From Muribaculaceae bacterium Isolate-037 (Harlan) (GTDB lineage Bacteria; Bacteroidota; Bacteroidia; Bacteroidales; Muribaculaceae): 64,000 nucleotides of DNA. This document shows positions 27,563 through 37,336 of the stretch, piece by piece. The position numbers were made by a program, and so were the translations under genes. Location: contig RIAZ01000012.1 of the NCBI GenBank assembly GCA_003762615.1, positions 1 through 64,000 on the forward strand, in the 5' to 3' direction. Positions within the stretch are counted from its first letter, which is position 1, and each line of letters starts with the position of its first letter. The notes beneath the pieces are model-generated. The model did no database searches. It was not told where the DNA came from and saw nothing but the letters and a program-made list of their open reading frames with translations.

Positions 27563-27982
27563 ATGAAAATTTCTCACATCGAGCACATCGGGATAGCCGT
27601 TCCGAATCTTGAGAAGGCAATCGAATACTACGAGAATGTTCTCGGGCTTAAATGCTACAAAAAGGAAGTGGTCGAAGACCAGAAAGTGACTACTGCATTC
27701 ATCATGGTGGGCGACACTAAGATTGAGCTTCTCGAAGCTACATCCCCTGAAAGCACTATTGCCAAATTCATCGAGAAGAACGGCGGACGCGGTGGTATGC
27801 ACCATATCGCATTCGCTGTGGAAGACGGTGTGGCTGAAGCTCTCGCCGAGGCTGAGGAAAAGGGTGTCAAGCTCATCGACAAGGCTCCCAGAAATGGTGC
27901 CGACGGTCTGAAAATCGCTTTCCTTCACCCGAAATCCACTGAAGCTGTTCTTACCGAACTCTGCGAGAATCCCAACAAATAA
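27563..27982 (+). CDS. mce: methylmalonyl-CoA epimerase
   Basis: A 139-residue vicinal-oxygen-chelate protein interconverting (R)- and (S)-methylmalonyl-CoA. Visible are the first metal-ligand block IEHIGIAVPNLEKAIEYYEN, TAFIMVGDTKIELLEATSP, the second His block GGMHHIAFAVED, and a late FLHPKSTEAVLTELCE. It leads the decarboxylase operon and links the B12-dependent mutase product of the succinate pathway to the decarboxylase. Starts 68 nt after the -7 element; the next gene follows after 45 bp. Confidence 0.95.
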   Translation: MKISHIEHIGIAVPNLEKAIEYYENVLGLKCYKKEVVEDQKVTTAFIMVGDTKIELLEATSPESTIAKFIEKNGGRGGMHHIAFAVEDGVAEALAEAEEKGVKLIDKAPRNGADGLKIAFLHPKSTEAVLTELCENPNK

Positions 27983-28027
27983 CAGCGTCGAGGAATCTCA
28001 TTTCGAATCATCTATAATTTTACAGAT

Positions 28028-29581
28028 ATGAGCACATCACAGGAAAAAATTCACGAGCTCATCGAAAAAAGGGCGCAAGCCCGTCTCGGCGGCGGTGAAA
28101 AAGCTATCGACAAACAGCACGCCAAAGGCAAATACACTGCCCGCGAGCGTATCGCCCAGCTTCTCGACGAAGGAAGCTTCGAGGAGCTTGACATGTTTGT
28201 CACCCACCGTTGCACAAACTTCGGACAAGACAAGAAACATATTCTCGGCGACGGCGTAGTGACCGGATTCGGCACTATCGAGGGTCGTCTCGTATACGTC
28301 TTCGCTCAGGATTTCACCGTATTCGGAGGATCCCTATCCGAGACAATGGCATTAAAGATCTGCAAGGTGATGGACCTTGCAATGAAAATGGGCGCGCCTG
28401 TAATCGGTCTTAACGACTCCGGCGGCGCACGCCTGCAGGAAGGTATCAACGCCCTCGCCGGATACTCTGAGATATTCCAGAGAAACATCCTTGCTTCCGG
28501 CGTGATCCCCCAGATCTCTGCAATCCTCGGTCCTTGTGCCGGCGGTGCTGTATATAGTCCTGCCCTCACTGACTTCACCATCATGGCGAAAGGCATCTCC
28601 TACATGTTCCTCACCGGTCCGTCTGTAGTGAAGACCGTCACCGGCGAAGACGTGACTCAGGAGCAACTCGGTGGTGCTTCCGTACACTCCACCAAGAGCG
28701 GCGTGACCCACTTCGCTGCAGAGAACGGCGAGGAAGCTCTCTTCATCATCCGCAAGCTTCTCAGCTACATGCCGCAGAACAACATGGAAGAGACTCCTCT
28801 CGTGGCTTGCGACGATCCCATCGACCGTCTTGACGACAATCTCAACGATATCATCCCGGAGAGCGCGAAGATGTCTTACGACATGTATGAGGTGATCAGC
28901 TCAATCGTCGACAACGGTGAGTTCCTCGAGGTGCAGAAAGACTATGCGAAGAACATCATCATCGGATTCGCCCGCTTCAACGGACAGTCTGTCGGAATCG
29001 TGGCAAACCAGCCCAAGGTGCTTGCCGGCGTGCTCGACTCCAACGCTTCCCGCAAGGCTGCTCGCTTCGTGCGCTTCTGCGATGCGTTCAACATCCCTCT
29101 CGTCACTCTCGTCGATGTGCCCGGATTCCTTCCCGGCACAGGTCAGGAATACAATGGCGTCATCCTTCACGGTGCGAAACTTCTCTACGCTTACGGCGAG
29201 GCAACCGTGCCTAAAGTGACTGTAACCCTGCGCAAGAGCTACGGCGGCTCTCACATCGTGATGAGCTGCAAGCAGCTTCGTGGCGACGTCAACTATGCTT
29301 GGCCCACTTCCGAAATCGCTGTCATGGGTGCTGAGGGTGCCGTGGGCGTCCTTTATGCTAAAGAGGCTAAGACTGCGGAGAACCCCGCCGAATTCATCAA
29401 GGAGAAGGAGGAGGAATACCGCAAACTCTTCGGCAACCCATATCAGGCAGCCAAATTCGGATATATCGACGATGTGATTGAACCGCGTAACACACGCTTC
29501 CGCATCATTCGTGCGCTTCAGATGCTCGCTACAAAGAAGCTGACGAACCCCGCGAAGAAACACGGAAACATTCCTCTTTAA
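28028..29581 (+). CDS. mmdA: methylmalonyl-CoA decarboxylase carboxyltransferase (alpha) subunit
   Basis: A 517-residue acyl-CoA carboxyltransferase. N- and C-terminal crotonase-like halves are visible ([54 protein letters not shown], then [53 protein letters not shown]). Propionyl-CoA carboxylase beta subunits look alike. Neighbouring oadG-, biotin-carrier- and oadB-type genes show that it transfers CO2 from methylmalonyl-CoA to biotin in the Na+-translocating decarboxylase, yielding propionyl-CoA. Confidence 0.93.
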   Translation: MSTSQEKIHELIEKRAQARLGGGEKAIDKQHAKGKYTARERIAQLLDEGSFEELDMFVTHRCTNFGQDKKHILGDGVVTGFGTIEGRLVYVFAQDFTVFGGSLSETMALKICKVMDLAMKMGAPVIGLNDSGGARLQEGINALAGYSEIFQRNILASGVIPQISAILGPCAGGAVYSPALTDFTIMAKGISYMFLTGPSVVKTVTGEDVTQEQLGGASVHSTKSGVTHFAAENGEEALFIIRKLLSYMPQNNMEETPLVACDDPIDRLDDNLNDIIPESAKMSYDMYEVISSIVDNGEFLEVQKDYAKNIIIGFARFNGQSVGIVANQPKVLAGVLDSNASRKAARFVRFCDAFNIPLVTLVDVPGFLPGTGQEYNGVILHGAKLLYAYGEATVPKVTVTLRKSYGGSHIVMSCKQLRGDVNYAWPTSEIAVMGAEGAVGVLYAKEAKTAENPAEFIKEKEEEYRKLFGNPYQAAKFGYIDDVIEPRNTRFRIIRALQMLATKKLTNPAKKHGNIPL

Positions 29582-29602
29582 TCACATTGACATTTCCGCT
29601 AT

Positions 29603-30196
29603 ATGAAAAGATTCTTTTTATCTGCGGCAATCTTCCTAACCTTGTCAGGCGGCGCATTTGCGGCGCCTGACAAAGGGCAGGCGGAGGGGATGGAGACAGT
29701 AGTAGCCGTCGAGACCACTTCCGTATCAATGGAAGATAATGCCCTGACAGCTGTCGATGAGTATGACGAAATCGCCATGGCTCCGACCGCTAAGAAAATG
29801 ACCCAGGCAGAAAAAGCCAGGAATGCAGCCATCAACGACCCCTGGGGTGGCGCTATCACGATAATCGCAATGGTAATCGTAATCTCTGCCCTTGTCGTCC
29901 TGTCTCTCCTTTTCCTCGGCTTCGGCAAAATTTCTGAGGCTATCATCCAGAAGAACAAACGCCAGACAGCAAAAGCCACTCCCGCAGGAATGACCGAGGA
30001 GGAGCATCATGCAGTAGACTCCGGTGAGGCTATCGCTGCTATCGTTGCCGCGCTTTCCGAGCACTTCGGAGAGGGTCATGACATTGAAGACACTATCCTG
30101 ACGATCCGACGCATGAAGAGAGCTTACTCCCCATGGAACTCAAAGATCTACAATCTGCGTGTCATGCCGGAACTTCACCGCAATCCGCGACCTTAA
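29603..30196 (+). CDS. OadG-type (delta) subunit of the Na+-translocating decarboxylase
   Basis: A 197-residue protein with a signal-like N-terminus (MKRFFLSAAIFLTLSGGAFAA), an acidic linker, one long membrane helix at about 94-118 (AITIIAMVIVISALVVLSLL) and a cytoplasmic C-terminal part with EEHHAVDSGEAIAAIVAALSEHF and RRMKRAYSPWNSKIYN. OadG/MmdD subunits hold the membrane complex together and link the carboxyltransferase to the beta subunit. The pairing of signal peptide plus helix is the usual Bacteroidetes form. Sits between the alpha and biotin-carrier genes. Confidence 0.85.
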   Translation: MKRFFLSAAIFLTLSGGAFAAPDKGQAEGMETVVAVETTSVSMEDNALTAVDEYDEIAMAPTAKKMTQAEKARNAAINDPWGGAITIIAMVIVISALVVLSLLFLGFGKISEAIIQKNKRQTAKATPAGMTEEEHHAVDSGEAIAAIVAALSEHFGEGHDIEDTILTIRRMKRAYSPWNSKIYNLRVMPELHRNPRP

Positions 30197-30251
30197 ATAA
30201 TATAAGAGACATTGATTACTCTTATACTCATTTTGAACAGACAATACAGAC

Positions 30252-30701
30252 ATGAAACTTAAAGAATACAAATATAAAATCAACGGCACAAAATTTTCCG
30301 TAAAAATCGGGGAAGTTGTTGATAATGAAGTGCACGTTGAAGTGAATGGTGTGCCTTACACCGTTGAGCTTGACAAGGTTCCTAACAAGAAGACCTCAGT
30401 ATCTCAACCCGTGAAAAGCCCCATGAAAGCTCCGAGAACTGAATCCGGCGAGAGAATCATCGCCACTCCCGCCAAGGCTCCCACATCCGGCTACGTAATC
30501 AAGGCTCCTCTCCCCGGAACAATCATGAGCTTCAACGTGAAAGAGGGCGACGTCATTGCCGATTCCGCTACTGTTTGCATCATTGAGGCAATGAAGATGG
30601 AGAACGACATTCATGCCGGAAAAGGTGGCACTGTCAAGAAGATTCTCGTGAATGTGGGCGATGCTGTGCCACAAGACGGCGACATCATGATTATAGAATA
30701 A
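30252..30701 (+). CDS. biotin carboxyl carrier (gamma) subunit
   Basis: A 149-residue protein with an N-terminal beta domain (about 1-55), a Lys/Pro/Thr-rich flexible linker and a C-terminal biotinyl domain of about 70 residues. The biotin-acceptor motif EAMKMEND is near residue 115, and GYVIKAPLPGTIMSFNVKEG precedes it. It shuttles CO2 between the alpha subunit and the membrane beta subunit. Confidence 0.95.
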   Translation: MKLKEYKYKINGTKFSVKIGEVVDNEVHVEVNGVPYTVELDKVPNKKTSVSQPVKSPMKAPRTESGERIIATPAKAPTSGYVIKAPLPGTIMSFNVKEGDVIADSATVCIIEAMKMENDIHAGKGGTVKKILVNVGDAVPQDGDIMIIE

Positions 30702-30733
30702 TTACAGCTGATTTCACAATAATTCCTGATATT

Positions 30734-31906
30734 ATGATTTTAGCTGACACGACTTACTCCTTCGGCGAGTTCCTGAGCCAGACAATATCCACTTTTTGGC
30801 AGTTTACCGGATTCTACAACTGCGAGTGGGAAAATATCGTCATGCTCGCTGTCGGATGTTTCTTTGTATGGCTCGCGATAAAGAAGAATTTCGAACCGCT
30901 CCTGCTGGTGCCTATCGGCTTCGGTATGCTCATCGGCAATATCCCCTTCCAGTCGGGAATGGAGATAGGCATCTATGAGCCGGGATCGGTGTTGAACATA
31001 CTCTACAACGGTGTGGAACGCGGATGGTATCCTCCCCTCATCTTCCTCGGCATCGGCGCAATGACCGACTTCTCCGCCCTTCTTGCCAACCCTAAGCTGA
31101 TGATAATCGGTGCGTGTGCGCAGTTCGGTATATTCGGTGCATACATGCTCGCCCTGCTTTGCGGATTTGACCCGCTCTCCGCAGGATGTGTGGCTATCAT
31201 CGGCGGTGCCGACGGTCCGACCGCAATCTTCACCACATCGAAGCTGAATCCCAATCTATTGGGTGCGGTGGCAGTATCCGCCTACTCCTACATGGCGTTG
31301 ATTCCGCTCATCCAACCCCCGCTGATGCGACTATTCACCAACAAGGAGGAGCGTCTCATCAAGATGAAGCCTTCGCGCGTGGTAAGCCAGAACGAGAAGA
31401 TAATATTCCCGATCGTAGGTCTGATGCTGACCTGCTTCGTGGTGCCCTCCGGCATCCCGTTGCTCGGTATGCTCTTCTTCGGAAATCTACTGCGTGAAAG
31501 CGGCGTGACCTCCCGCCTTGCCAAGACTGCAAGCAACGCCATGACCGACATCGTGACCATCCTTCTCGGTCTGACGGTGGGTGCATCCACTCAGGCCGAC
31601 AAGTTCCTCACGTTCGACACGCTTAAGATCTTCGGTCTCGGCTTCCTTGCATTCATCATCGCATCTTCTGCCGGTGTCCTCTCCGTGAAGATTTTCAACT
31701 TATTCCTGAAGAAAGACAAGAAAATCAATCCGCTTATCGGAAATGCAGGTGTGTCGGCAGTGCCTATGGCTGCCCGCATCTCCAATAATCTCGGTCTTGA
31801 GTATGACCCGTCAAACTATCTGCTGATGCACGCCATGGGTCCCAACGTGGCCGGCGTTATCGGTTCGGCTGTGGCTGCAGGTGTCCTCCTGAGCTTCCTG
31901 GGATAA
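30734..31906 (+). CDS. Na+-translocating decarboxylase beta subunit (OadB type)
   Basis: A 390-residue, highly hydrophobic protein with about ten membrane segments. Family blocks are visible: GIGAMTDFSALLANPK, GCVAIIGGADGPTAIFTTSKL, AYSYMALIPLIQPPLMRL, FGNLLRESGV, LGLTVGASTQADKFL and GNAGVSAVPMAARISN, with conserved polar residues in membrane parts. It decarboxylates carboxybiotin and pumps two Na+ outward. Last gene of the operon, so the cell conserves energy from methylmalonyl-CoA decarboxylation during propionate formation. Confidence 0.95.
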   Translation: MILADTTYSFGEFLSQTISTFWQFTGFYNCEWENIVMLAVGCFFVWLAIKKNFEPLLLVPIGFGMLIGNIPFQSGMEIGIYEPGSVLNILYNGVERGWYPPLIFLGIGAMTDFSALLANPKLMIIGACAQFGIFGAYMLALLCGFDPLSAGCVAIIGGADGPTAIFTTSKLNPNLLGAVAVSAYSYMALIPLIQPPLMRLFTNKEERLIKMKPSRVVSQNEKIIFPIVGLMLTCFVVPSGIPLLGMLFFGNLLRESGVTSRLAKTASNAMTDIVTILLGLTVGASTQADKFLTFDTLKIFGLGFLAFIIASSAGVLSVKIFNLFLKKDKKINPLIGNAGVSAVPMAARISNNLGLEYDPSNYLLMHAMGPNVAGVIGSAVAAGVLLSFLG

Positions 31907-31939
31907 CCCCGACAGCATTATAGAGAGAATGCACTACGG

Positions 31940-31976
31940 GCGGGAGGATATTTCCCATATCCTCCCGCTCTTTTTC
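31940..31976 (+). terminator. intrinsic terminator of the methylmalonyl-CoA decarboxylase operon
   Basis: A 12-bp stem GCGGGAGGATAT / ATATCCTCCCGC (31940-31951 and 31957-31968) with a 5-nt loop is followed by TCTTTTTC. Confidence 0.92.
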
Positions 31977-32112
31977 TCAAATAGACTCATGTTCTTTAAC
32001 ATTTGGCGAACTTATTCATGCGTAAATTTGTTTACCAAATACACGGGCAGATTCTAACATCATGATCAATCGGGATCAGTGATGCTTAAGGCTGTCTATA
32101 AATATATGGACT

Positions 32113-32454
32113 ATGATAACCGACAGCGTCATAAAGGAGATTTACAAGAAATTCAGCAAGCCTCACAAACGTCGTGAGGACTTGCAATTGGAGTATTTTA
32201 TTCCAATGCTTCAACAACATCATTCCATATCTATTGATCAGACGGAAATAATCCTTGAAGATCTTGAAGAATTCAACCCATTCAGACGATTCCTTATAAG
32301 AAGTCTGAACGCCATTCTTGAGTTTGACAAGATGATTGCATTCGTGTTTCGCACTCATATTCTTTTCCTCGGAAAGGAAGACAACCAGATGAGGGTGCAC
32401 ATGCGTCCGGAGCCGAAAAAATCCCTGTTTGATAAGATCTTTGGAAGAGGCTAA
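32113..32454 (+). CDS. conserved hypothetical protein, 113 residues
   Basis: Not assigned to a family. The protein is soluble and mostly helical: MITDSVIKEIYKKFSKPHKR, then an acidic middle (IILEDLEEFNPFRRFLI) and a basic, amphipathic end (KKSLFDKIFGRG). No membrane segment, cysteine motif or nucleotide-binding loop is visible. It is flanked by terminators on both sides (31940 and 32497), so it is a single-gene unit. Codon use resembles its neighbours, which supports a real gene. Confidence 0.65.
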   Translation: MITDSVIKEIYKKFSKPHKRREDLQLEYFIPMLQQHHSISIDQTEIILEDLEEFNPFRRFLIRSLNAILEFDKMIAFVFRTHILFLGKEDNQMRVHMRPEPKKSLFDKIFGRG

Positions 32455-32496
32455 GAAAAAATATAATTTTGGTATAACGATTGCATTCCAAATGCA

Positions 32497-32538
32497 ATAA
32501 GAAGCGTCTTCGGATTCAATCCGAAGACGCTTCTTATT
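32497..32538. terminator. bidirectional terminator
   Basis: A stem of about 18 bp (AATAAGAAGCGTCTTCGG and complement) with a tiny loop lies at 32497-32538. A-rich and T-rich ends allow termination of the hypothetical gene on the left and of the minus-strand gene at 32633 on the right. Confidence 0.85.
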
Positions 32539-32632
32539 ACAGGCAATCCAGCCACCTAATTCGGCAGATCATCCTCCTTTTATCGTTCCCTCTGCAGATG
32601 CTGTCGCATCCTATTCCCACTCATGCCTGATC

Positions 32633-33181
32633 TCAATTGAAATTCAGGTCGTCAAACCCGCTTCCCAATTCATCGTCATTAAACTGGGTGTCGCCATAGA
32701 GATCCTCTATATCGAGATCGTCTGACACCATCTTCTGGAGATTCTGGTCAATCTGCTTCTCAAACTCATCCATATCCACATTCTGCACCGGCGCCTTGCC
32801 TCGCTTCACTGTGCAGATCGGGTCGGCAAGCGTGCGTCCCGGAATAGACTCTTTCATCTCCATGAAGAATGAACGCTCCGTCAGATAGTCAAACACGAAG
32901 ACGAGCTTCTGTCCATCCTCCTCTATAAGCTCATTGAGCGGGGTGTCTTCCATAAGCCACACGTCCTGGTCGCTCGATGTGCCCATATCCTCAAGAGTAA
33001 TCTCCTCCTGACGCTGCCACTCCTCGTCACACAAGAAAAATGAATCAATGTCATCCTTTGAATAATCCACGCTGTCGAGTATGGCATTTCTCAACTGCAG
33101 GAAAGAAGCGCTCGCGTCAATCTCTATCTCACGTGAGAAATTGCTCACCTCATCGCTTACAAGTTTAAATTTATATACCAT
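32633..33181 (-). CDS. plasmid pRiA4b ORF-3-like family protein
   Basis: A 182-residue acidic protein. The beta-rich start YKFKLVSDEVSNFSREIEID, then FLQLRNAILDSVDYSKDDID, FFLCDEEW and GQKLVFVFDYLTERSFFMEM resemble the pRiA4b ORF-3 (PF07929) fold found in plasmid and IS passenger genes and in chromosomes. The C-terminal 60 residues are very acidic and low in structure (DMDEFEKQIDQ to DDELGSGFDDLNFN). No mobile element is adjacent, so this is probably a stably held chromosomal copy. Function unknown. Family assignment is by pattern only. Confidence 0.6.
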   Translation of the reverse strand: MVYKFKLVSDEVSNFSREIEIDASASFLQLRNAILDSVDYSKDDIDSFFLCDEEWQRQEEITLEDMGTSSDQDVWLMEDTPLNELIEEDGQKLVFVFDYLTERSFFMEMKESIPGRTLADPICTVKRGKAPVQNVDMDEFEKQIDQNLQKMVSDDLDIEDLYGDTQFNDDELGSGFDDLNFN

Positions 33182-33284
33182 CTTATATAGTTTTTTATAT
33201 TGCGATTTTTATATTGCGAAATTAATCTATTTCACAATTGATGCAAAATAATTTTTCAATTATTTTATGCAGTTTTGCCAACTT

Positions 33285-33327
33285 ATGCAAAAAAAGCAGG
33301 CGAAGACCTCTGTCTGTCGCCTGCTTT
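33285..33327 (-). terminator. intrinsic terminator of the serine palmitoyltransferase gene
   Basis: On the minus strand an 11-bp stem AAAGCAGGCGA / TCGCCTGCTTT (33317-33327 and 33293-33303) is followed by TTTTTGC. It lies 75 bp past the stop codon at 33402. Confidence 0.8.
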
Positions 33328-33401
33328 GCGATTTTTATCCATTATTCCGGCTAAAAAAAGCCGTCAGCCTGATGATGCAGGACCGATGCGGCGGAAACCG
33401 A

Positions 33402-34589
33402 TCAGTGGATTATATCATACTTCTTAAATACCTTCTCTATTGCCTCGATCGAACGCGTCACCTGCTCCTTCGTGTGAGTAGCCATGAGTGAATAGCGGAT
33501 CAGCGTATCTTGCGGAGCCACTGCCGGAGTTACCACCGGATTGACAAACACTCCCTCCTCTAGAAGATCATGAGTGACGTGGAAGGTCTTGTAGTCGTCT
33601 CTTATGAACAAGGGGATGATAGGGGTCGAAGTGTTGCCTATCTCGCAGCCCATCGCGCGGAATTGCTCAAGGGCATAATTAGTGATGTCCCAAAGATGCG
33701 TCTGGCGTTCCGGCTCGGCTATCATGATGTCGAGCGCGGCATTCACTGCAGCTGTGGAGGCAGGCGTGATGCTTGCCGTGAAGATATAGGCGCGTGAATT
33801 GTGACGCAGATAGTTGGTCACCTCCTTGTCTGTGGCGATAAAGCCGCCCAGCGATGCAAACGACTTGCTGAACGTGCCCATGATCAGGTCTACATCATCA
33901 GTGACGCCGAAATGGTTGCACGTGCCACGTCCACCCTCTCCAAACACACCGATACCGTGTGCCTCATCTACCATGACCGAAGCATTATACTGCTTGGCAA
34001 GACGCACAATCTCCGGAAGATTCGCCACATCGCCCTCCATCGAGAAGACACCGTCTGTCACTATCAGTTTCACTTTGTCGGGATCGCATTTCTTAAGCTG
34101 AGTCTCAAGACTCGCCATATCGTTGTGGCGGTATTTCAGATAATTTGAGAAGGAAAGCCGACGGCCCTCTATTATAGAGGCATGATCCTGCTCGTCAAGT
34201 ATAACGTAATCCTCTCTGCCTGTAAGCGTGGAGACAACGCCGAGGTTGACGCCGAAGCCTGTGCTGTAGAGCATACAGTCCTCCTTGCCGACATATTCCG
34301 CAAGGCGAGCCTCAAGCTGCTTGTGGATGTCAAGCGTGCCATTGAGGAATGGCGAACCGGCCATGCCTGTGCCATATTTTTTCGTTGCTGCTACAGCTGC
34401 CTCTATTACCTTCGGATGATTCGTGAGGCCCATATAACTGTTGGAACCGAACATGAGCACTTTTCTTCCGTTCATCAGCACTTCCGTGTTCTGCTCACTT
34501 GAAATTGGTCTGAAATAAGGGTAGATGCCCGCTGCCTTTGCACGTTGGGGCGCATCGTAGCGCGACAGTTTCTCTTGTAAAAGCTTCAT
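33402..34589 (-). CDS. spt: serine palmitoyltransferase (alpha-oxoamine synthase family)
   Basis: A 395-residue PLP enzyme. It starts MKLLQEKLSRYDAPQRAKAAGIYPYFRPI and shows VLMFGSNSYMGLTNHP, STGFGVNLGV, VDEAHGIGVFG and GTFSKSFASLGGFI, whose Lys binds PLP. The overall pattern, including the YPYFR start and the NPVVTPAVAPQDTLIRYSLMATHT end, fits the Bacteroides serine palmitoyltransferase better than 8-amino-7-oxononanoate or 2-amino-3-ketobutyrate enzymes. It condenses serine with palmitoyl-CoA, the first step of sphingolipid synthesis, a hallmark of gut Bacteroidales. Single gene with its own promoter and terminator. Confidence 0.88.
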   Translation of the reverse strand: MKLLQEKLSRYDAPQRAKAAGIYPYFRPISSEQNTEVLMNGRKVLMFGSNSYMGLTNHPKVIEAAVAATKKYGTGMAGSPFLNGTLDIHKQLEARLAEYVGKEDCMLYSTGFGVNLGVVSTLTGREDYVILDEQDHASIIEGRRLSFSNYLKYRHNDMASLETQLKKCDPDKVKLIVTDGVFSMEGDVANLPEIVRLAKQYNASVMVDEAHGIGVFGEGGRGTCNHFGVTDDVDLIMGTFSKSFASLGGFIATDKEVTNYLRHNSRAYIFTASITPASTAAVNAALDIMIAEPERQTHLWDITNYALEQFRAMGCEIGNTSTPIIPLFIRDDYKTFHVTHDLLEEGVFVNPVVTPAVAPQDTLIRYSLMATHTKEQVTRSIEAIEKVFKKYDIIH

Positions 34590-34675
34590 ATTTATTCAAG
34601 GTGTTTACTTGCTGACCTCCCCCGTGGACGTCTCATTCGTCGCCCCAATTCATGAGGTGGGGTATATTCAGGCTG

Positions 34676-34683
34676 CAAAGTTA
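34676..34683 (-). promoter_or_regulatory. -7 promoter element of the serine palmitoyltransferase gene
   Basis: The minus strand reads TAACTTTG at 34683-34676, a perfect Bacteroidetes -7 element, about 87 bp before the ATG. No clear -33 TTTG is seen at the usual distance. Confidence 0.55.
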
Positions 34684-34755
34684 ACCATTTTTTGTGATAT
34701 TCTATCATATTTTACTCATTTTATTGACTTTTTAGACCTCTATTATTAAACTCCC

Positions 34756-34812
34756 TGACAAAACTTTGATCGGAGAAATATGTATTTTGTCATTTTTGTC
34801 ACATATTTGTCA
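34756..34812. repeat. cluster of TTTGTCA motifs upstream of dnaK
   Basis: TTTGTCA occurs at 34786-34792, 34795-34801 and 34806-34812, and in the opposite orientation (TGACAAA) at 34756-34762. The cluster lies about 200 bp before dnaK and 70 bp behind the divergent serine palmitoyltransferase promoter. Regular 9- and 11-bp spacing suggests a multi-site regulator binding region. The rest of the 34590-35008 gap is AT-rich with no other feature. Confidence 0.45.
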
Positions 34813-35008
34813 CGCCTCCACCATCCCAATCGTTATTTCTCAATTGCTGCAATATCATTATTTTACATAATTTAAATAAAAATTTTATCCCTGACCGAAA
34901 CTTTTAGCACGAGATTTGTTTATATGTTGAGTGAGCGGATAAAAAAAGATTTTTTTAATCCGCGAGTTTTAATATCTGAATTTATAAACTAAAAATATAG
35001 AAATTATT

Positions 35009-36904
35009 ATGGCTAAAATTATTGGTATTGACTTGGGCACCACCAACAGCTGCGTTGCTGTTCTTGAAGGTAAAGACCCTGTGGTAATTCCTAACAACGA
35101 AGGTCGCAACACCACTCCTTCCGTAGTGGCTTTTGTCGATGGTGGCGAACGTAAGGTCGGTGATCCCGCAAAACGTCAGGCAATAACCAACCCTACTCGC
35201 ACCATCTACTCTATCAAGAGATTCATGGGCGAGACTTGCGATAAGGTTGAGGATGAGATCAAGCGCGTACCCTACAAGGTAGTATGCCAGAACAATATGC
35301 CGAAGGTTGACATCGACGGTCGCGACTACACCCCCCAGGAGATTTCCGCCATGATCCTTCAGAAAATGAAGAAGACTGCCGAGGATTATCTCGGTCAGGA
35401 GGTGACTGAGGCTGTCATCACAGTGCCGGCTTACTTCGACGATTCTCAGCGTCAGGCCACCAAGGAAGCCGGTGAGATTGCCGGTCTTAAAGTGCGCCGT
35501 ATCGTCAACGAGCCTACTGCCGCTGCGCTTGCATACGGTCTTGACAAATCTGACAAGGAACAGAAAATCGCAGTATTCGACCTCGGTGGCGGTACTTTCG
35601 ATATCTCTATCCTTGAGCTCGGCGACGGTGTGTTTGAAGTGAAATCCACAAATGGTGATACCCACCTCGGTGGTGATGACTTCGACCACGTGATCATCGA
35701 CTGGCTTGCTGACGAGTTCAAGGCTGATGAGGGTGTTGACCTCCGTCAGGATCCTATGGCTATGCAGCGTCTTAAAGAGGCTGCCGAGAAAGCTAAGATC
35801 GAGCTTTCAAGCTCTACTTCTACTGAAATCAACCTCCCCTACATTACGGCTACTGCTTCCGGTCCGAAGCACCTCGTGAAGACTCTCACACGTGCTAAAT
35901 TCGAACAGCTTGCTTCAAGCCTTATCGATGCTGTGGCAGAACCTTGCCGCAATGCTCTCAAGGATGCCGGATATTCCGCTTCTCAGATTGATGAGGTGAT
36001 CCTCGTAGGTGGTTCTACTCGTATCCCTGCTATCCAGGCTAAGGTAAAAGAGATTTTCGGTAAGGAACCCAACAAGGGTGTTAACCCTGACGAAGTGGTT
36101 GCAATCGGTGCAGCTATCCAGGGTGGTGTGCTCAGCGGCGACGTGAAAGACGTGCTTCTTCTTGACGTTGTGCCCCTTTCAATCGGTATCGAGACTCTTG
36201 GTGGCGTGATGACCAAGCTTATTGAGGCTAACACCACTATCCCGACCCGTAAGAGCGAGACATTCTCCACTGCAGCCGACAACCAGCCGGAAGTGACCAT
36301 CCGCGTGCTTCAGGGCGAACGTCCTATGGCAGCTGACGACAAACTTCTCGGTGAGTTCAACCTTTCAGGCATCAATCCCGCACCGCGTGGCGTGCCGCAG
36401 ATTGAGGTGACTTTCGAAGTTGACGCCAACGGTATCCTCAACGTTTCAGCTAAGGATAAGGCTACAGGCAAAGAGCAGTCAATCCGTATCGAGGCATCAA
36501 GCGGTCTTAGCGACGCAGAGATCCAGCGTATGCGCGACGAGGCTAAAGCCAACGAGGAGGCTGATAAGAAGGCTAAGGAGAGAATCGACAAGCTCAACCG
36601 TGCTGACTCTGTGGTATTCCAGAGTGAGAAACAGCTCAACGAGCTCGGCGACAAGATCCCTGCCGACAAGAAGGCCAACATCCAGGCAGCCATCGACCGC
36701 CTGAAGGAGATGCACAAGGCTCAGCGCATTGATGAGATCGATTCCGCAGAGAAAGCCATCCAGGATGCATTCCAGGCAGCTGCACAGGATATCGCCAACG
36801 CTCAGCAGGCAGCAGCCGGACAGCAGGCAGGTCCTCAGCCCGGTGCTAATGACCAGCAGCAGAACGGTGGCGCAGAAGACGTAGAATTTGAGGAAGTGAA
36901 ATAA
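35009..36904 (+). CDS. dnaK: chaperone protein DnaK (Hsp70)
   Basis: A 631-residue Hsp70. The ATPase domain starts [19 protein letters not shown] and shows [14 protein letters not shown] and [14 protein letters not shown]. The linker [16 protein letters not shown] leads to the substrate-binding domain ([26 protein letters not shown]-like [13 protein letters not shown]). The helical lid ends in a Gln/Ala-rich stretch and the EEVK tail. DnaK folds nascent and stress-damaged proteins with DnaJ and GrpE; those genes are not adjacent. It has its own terminator, so it is a single-gene unit. No CIRCE element was recognised. Confidence 0.98.
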   Translation: MAKIIGIDLGTTNSCVAVLEGKDPVVIPNNEGRNTTPSVVAFVDGGERKVGDPAKRQAITNPTRTIYSIKRFMGETCDKVEDEIKRVPYKVVCQNNMPKVDIDGRDYTPQEISAMILQKMKKTAEDYLGQEVTEAVITVPAYFDDSQRQATKEAGEIAGLKVRRIVNEPTAAALAYGLDKSDKEQKIAVFDLGGGTFDISILELGDGVFEVKSTNGDTHLGGDDFDHVIIDWLADEFKADEGVDLRQDPMAMQRLKEAAEKAKIELSSSTSTEINLPYITATASGPKHLVKTLTRAKFEQLASSLIDAVAEPCRNALKDAGYSASQIDEVILVGGSTRIPAIQAKVKEIFGKEPNKGVNPDEVVAIGAAIQGGVLSGDVKDVLLLDVVPLSIGIETLGGVMTKLIEANTTIPTRKSETFSTAADNQPEVTIRVLQGERPMAADDKLLGEFNLSGINPAPRGVPQIEVTFEVDANGILNVSAKDKATGKEQSIRIEASSGLSDAEIQRMRDEAKANEEADKKAKERIDKLNRADSVVFQSEKQLNELGDKIPADKKANIQAAIDRLKEMHKAQRIDEIDSAEKAIQDAFQAAAQDIANAQQAAAGQQAGPQPGANDQQQNGGAEDVEFEEVK

Positions 36905-36926
36905 GCCACTTCTAAAAAGATAATCA

Positions 36927-36972
36927 GATGCGGGATGCTACCCGACGGGGCATGCATCCCGCATCTTTTCTT
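36927..36972 (+). terminator. intrinsic terminator of dnaK
   Basis: A 12-bp stem GATGCGGGATGC / GCATCCCGCATC (36927-36938 and 36954-36965) is followed by TTTTCTT. Confidence 0.9.
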
Positions 36973-37006
36973 ATAGAATCATTTATAATCTTTAATTTTA
37001 TCTACT

Positions 37007-37249
37007 ATGGAAATCAATGAAATCATCAGTCAGCTGAAAGACAAGTTCGGCAACTCTATCAATGTGGAGCAGATCACAGAGAAACTGAAAGGATTCGACC
37101 ATTCAAAAATGTCGTTTACTGAAATCATAGCAAAGCTAAAGGATGGCAACATCCTCGGCGACCTTGACGGCGACGGAAAAGTGGAATCCACAATCGACGA
37201 ACTCAAAGGCAAGGCATCAAAGATGTTCGGCGGTATCTTCGGCAAATAA
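37007..37249 (+). CDS. small protein with a single EF-hand-like DxDGDG loop
   Basis: An 80-residue protein (MEINEIISQLKDKFGNSINV start) with predicted helices and one calcium-binding-like loop GDLDGDGKVES near residue 50, then a C-terminal helix ending in KASKMFGGIFGK. A lone DxDxDG loop also occurs in dockerins and in small proteins of unknown role. No signal peptide. It is transcribed in the dnaK direction but behind the dnaK terminator. Function unknown. Confidence 0.6.
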   Translation: MEINEIISQLKDKFGNSINVEQITEKLKGFDHSKMSFTEIIAKLKDGNILGDLDGDGKVESTIDELKGKASKMFGGIFGK

Positions 37250-37336
37250 CCTGAAAAGCTGTCTATCCAGCTTGCAGATGTAATAAACCAAGTTATCCGA
37301 ACCTTATTACAACAAAAAAACTAAAGCAATAAAGAT

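Noticed and set aside
28901..29563. Minus-strand frame of 220 residues opposite the methylmalonyl-CoA decarboxylase alpha gene
   Set aside because: Antisense shadow caused by codon bias of the real gene.
34905..34935. TTAGCAC followed by GAGTG upstream of dnaK, thought to be a CIRCE heat-shock element
   Set aside because: The halves do not match TTAGCACTC/GAGTGCTAA closely and the spacing is too long.
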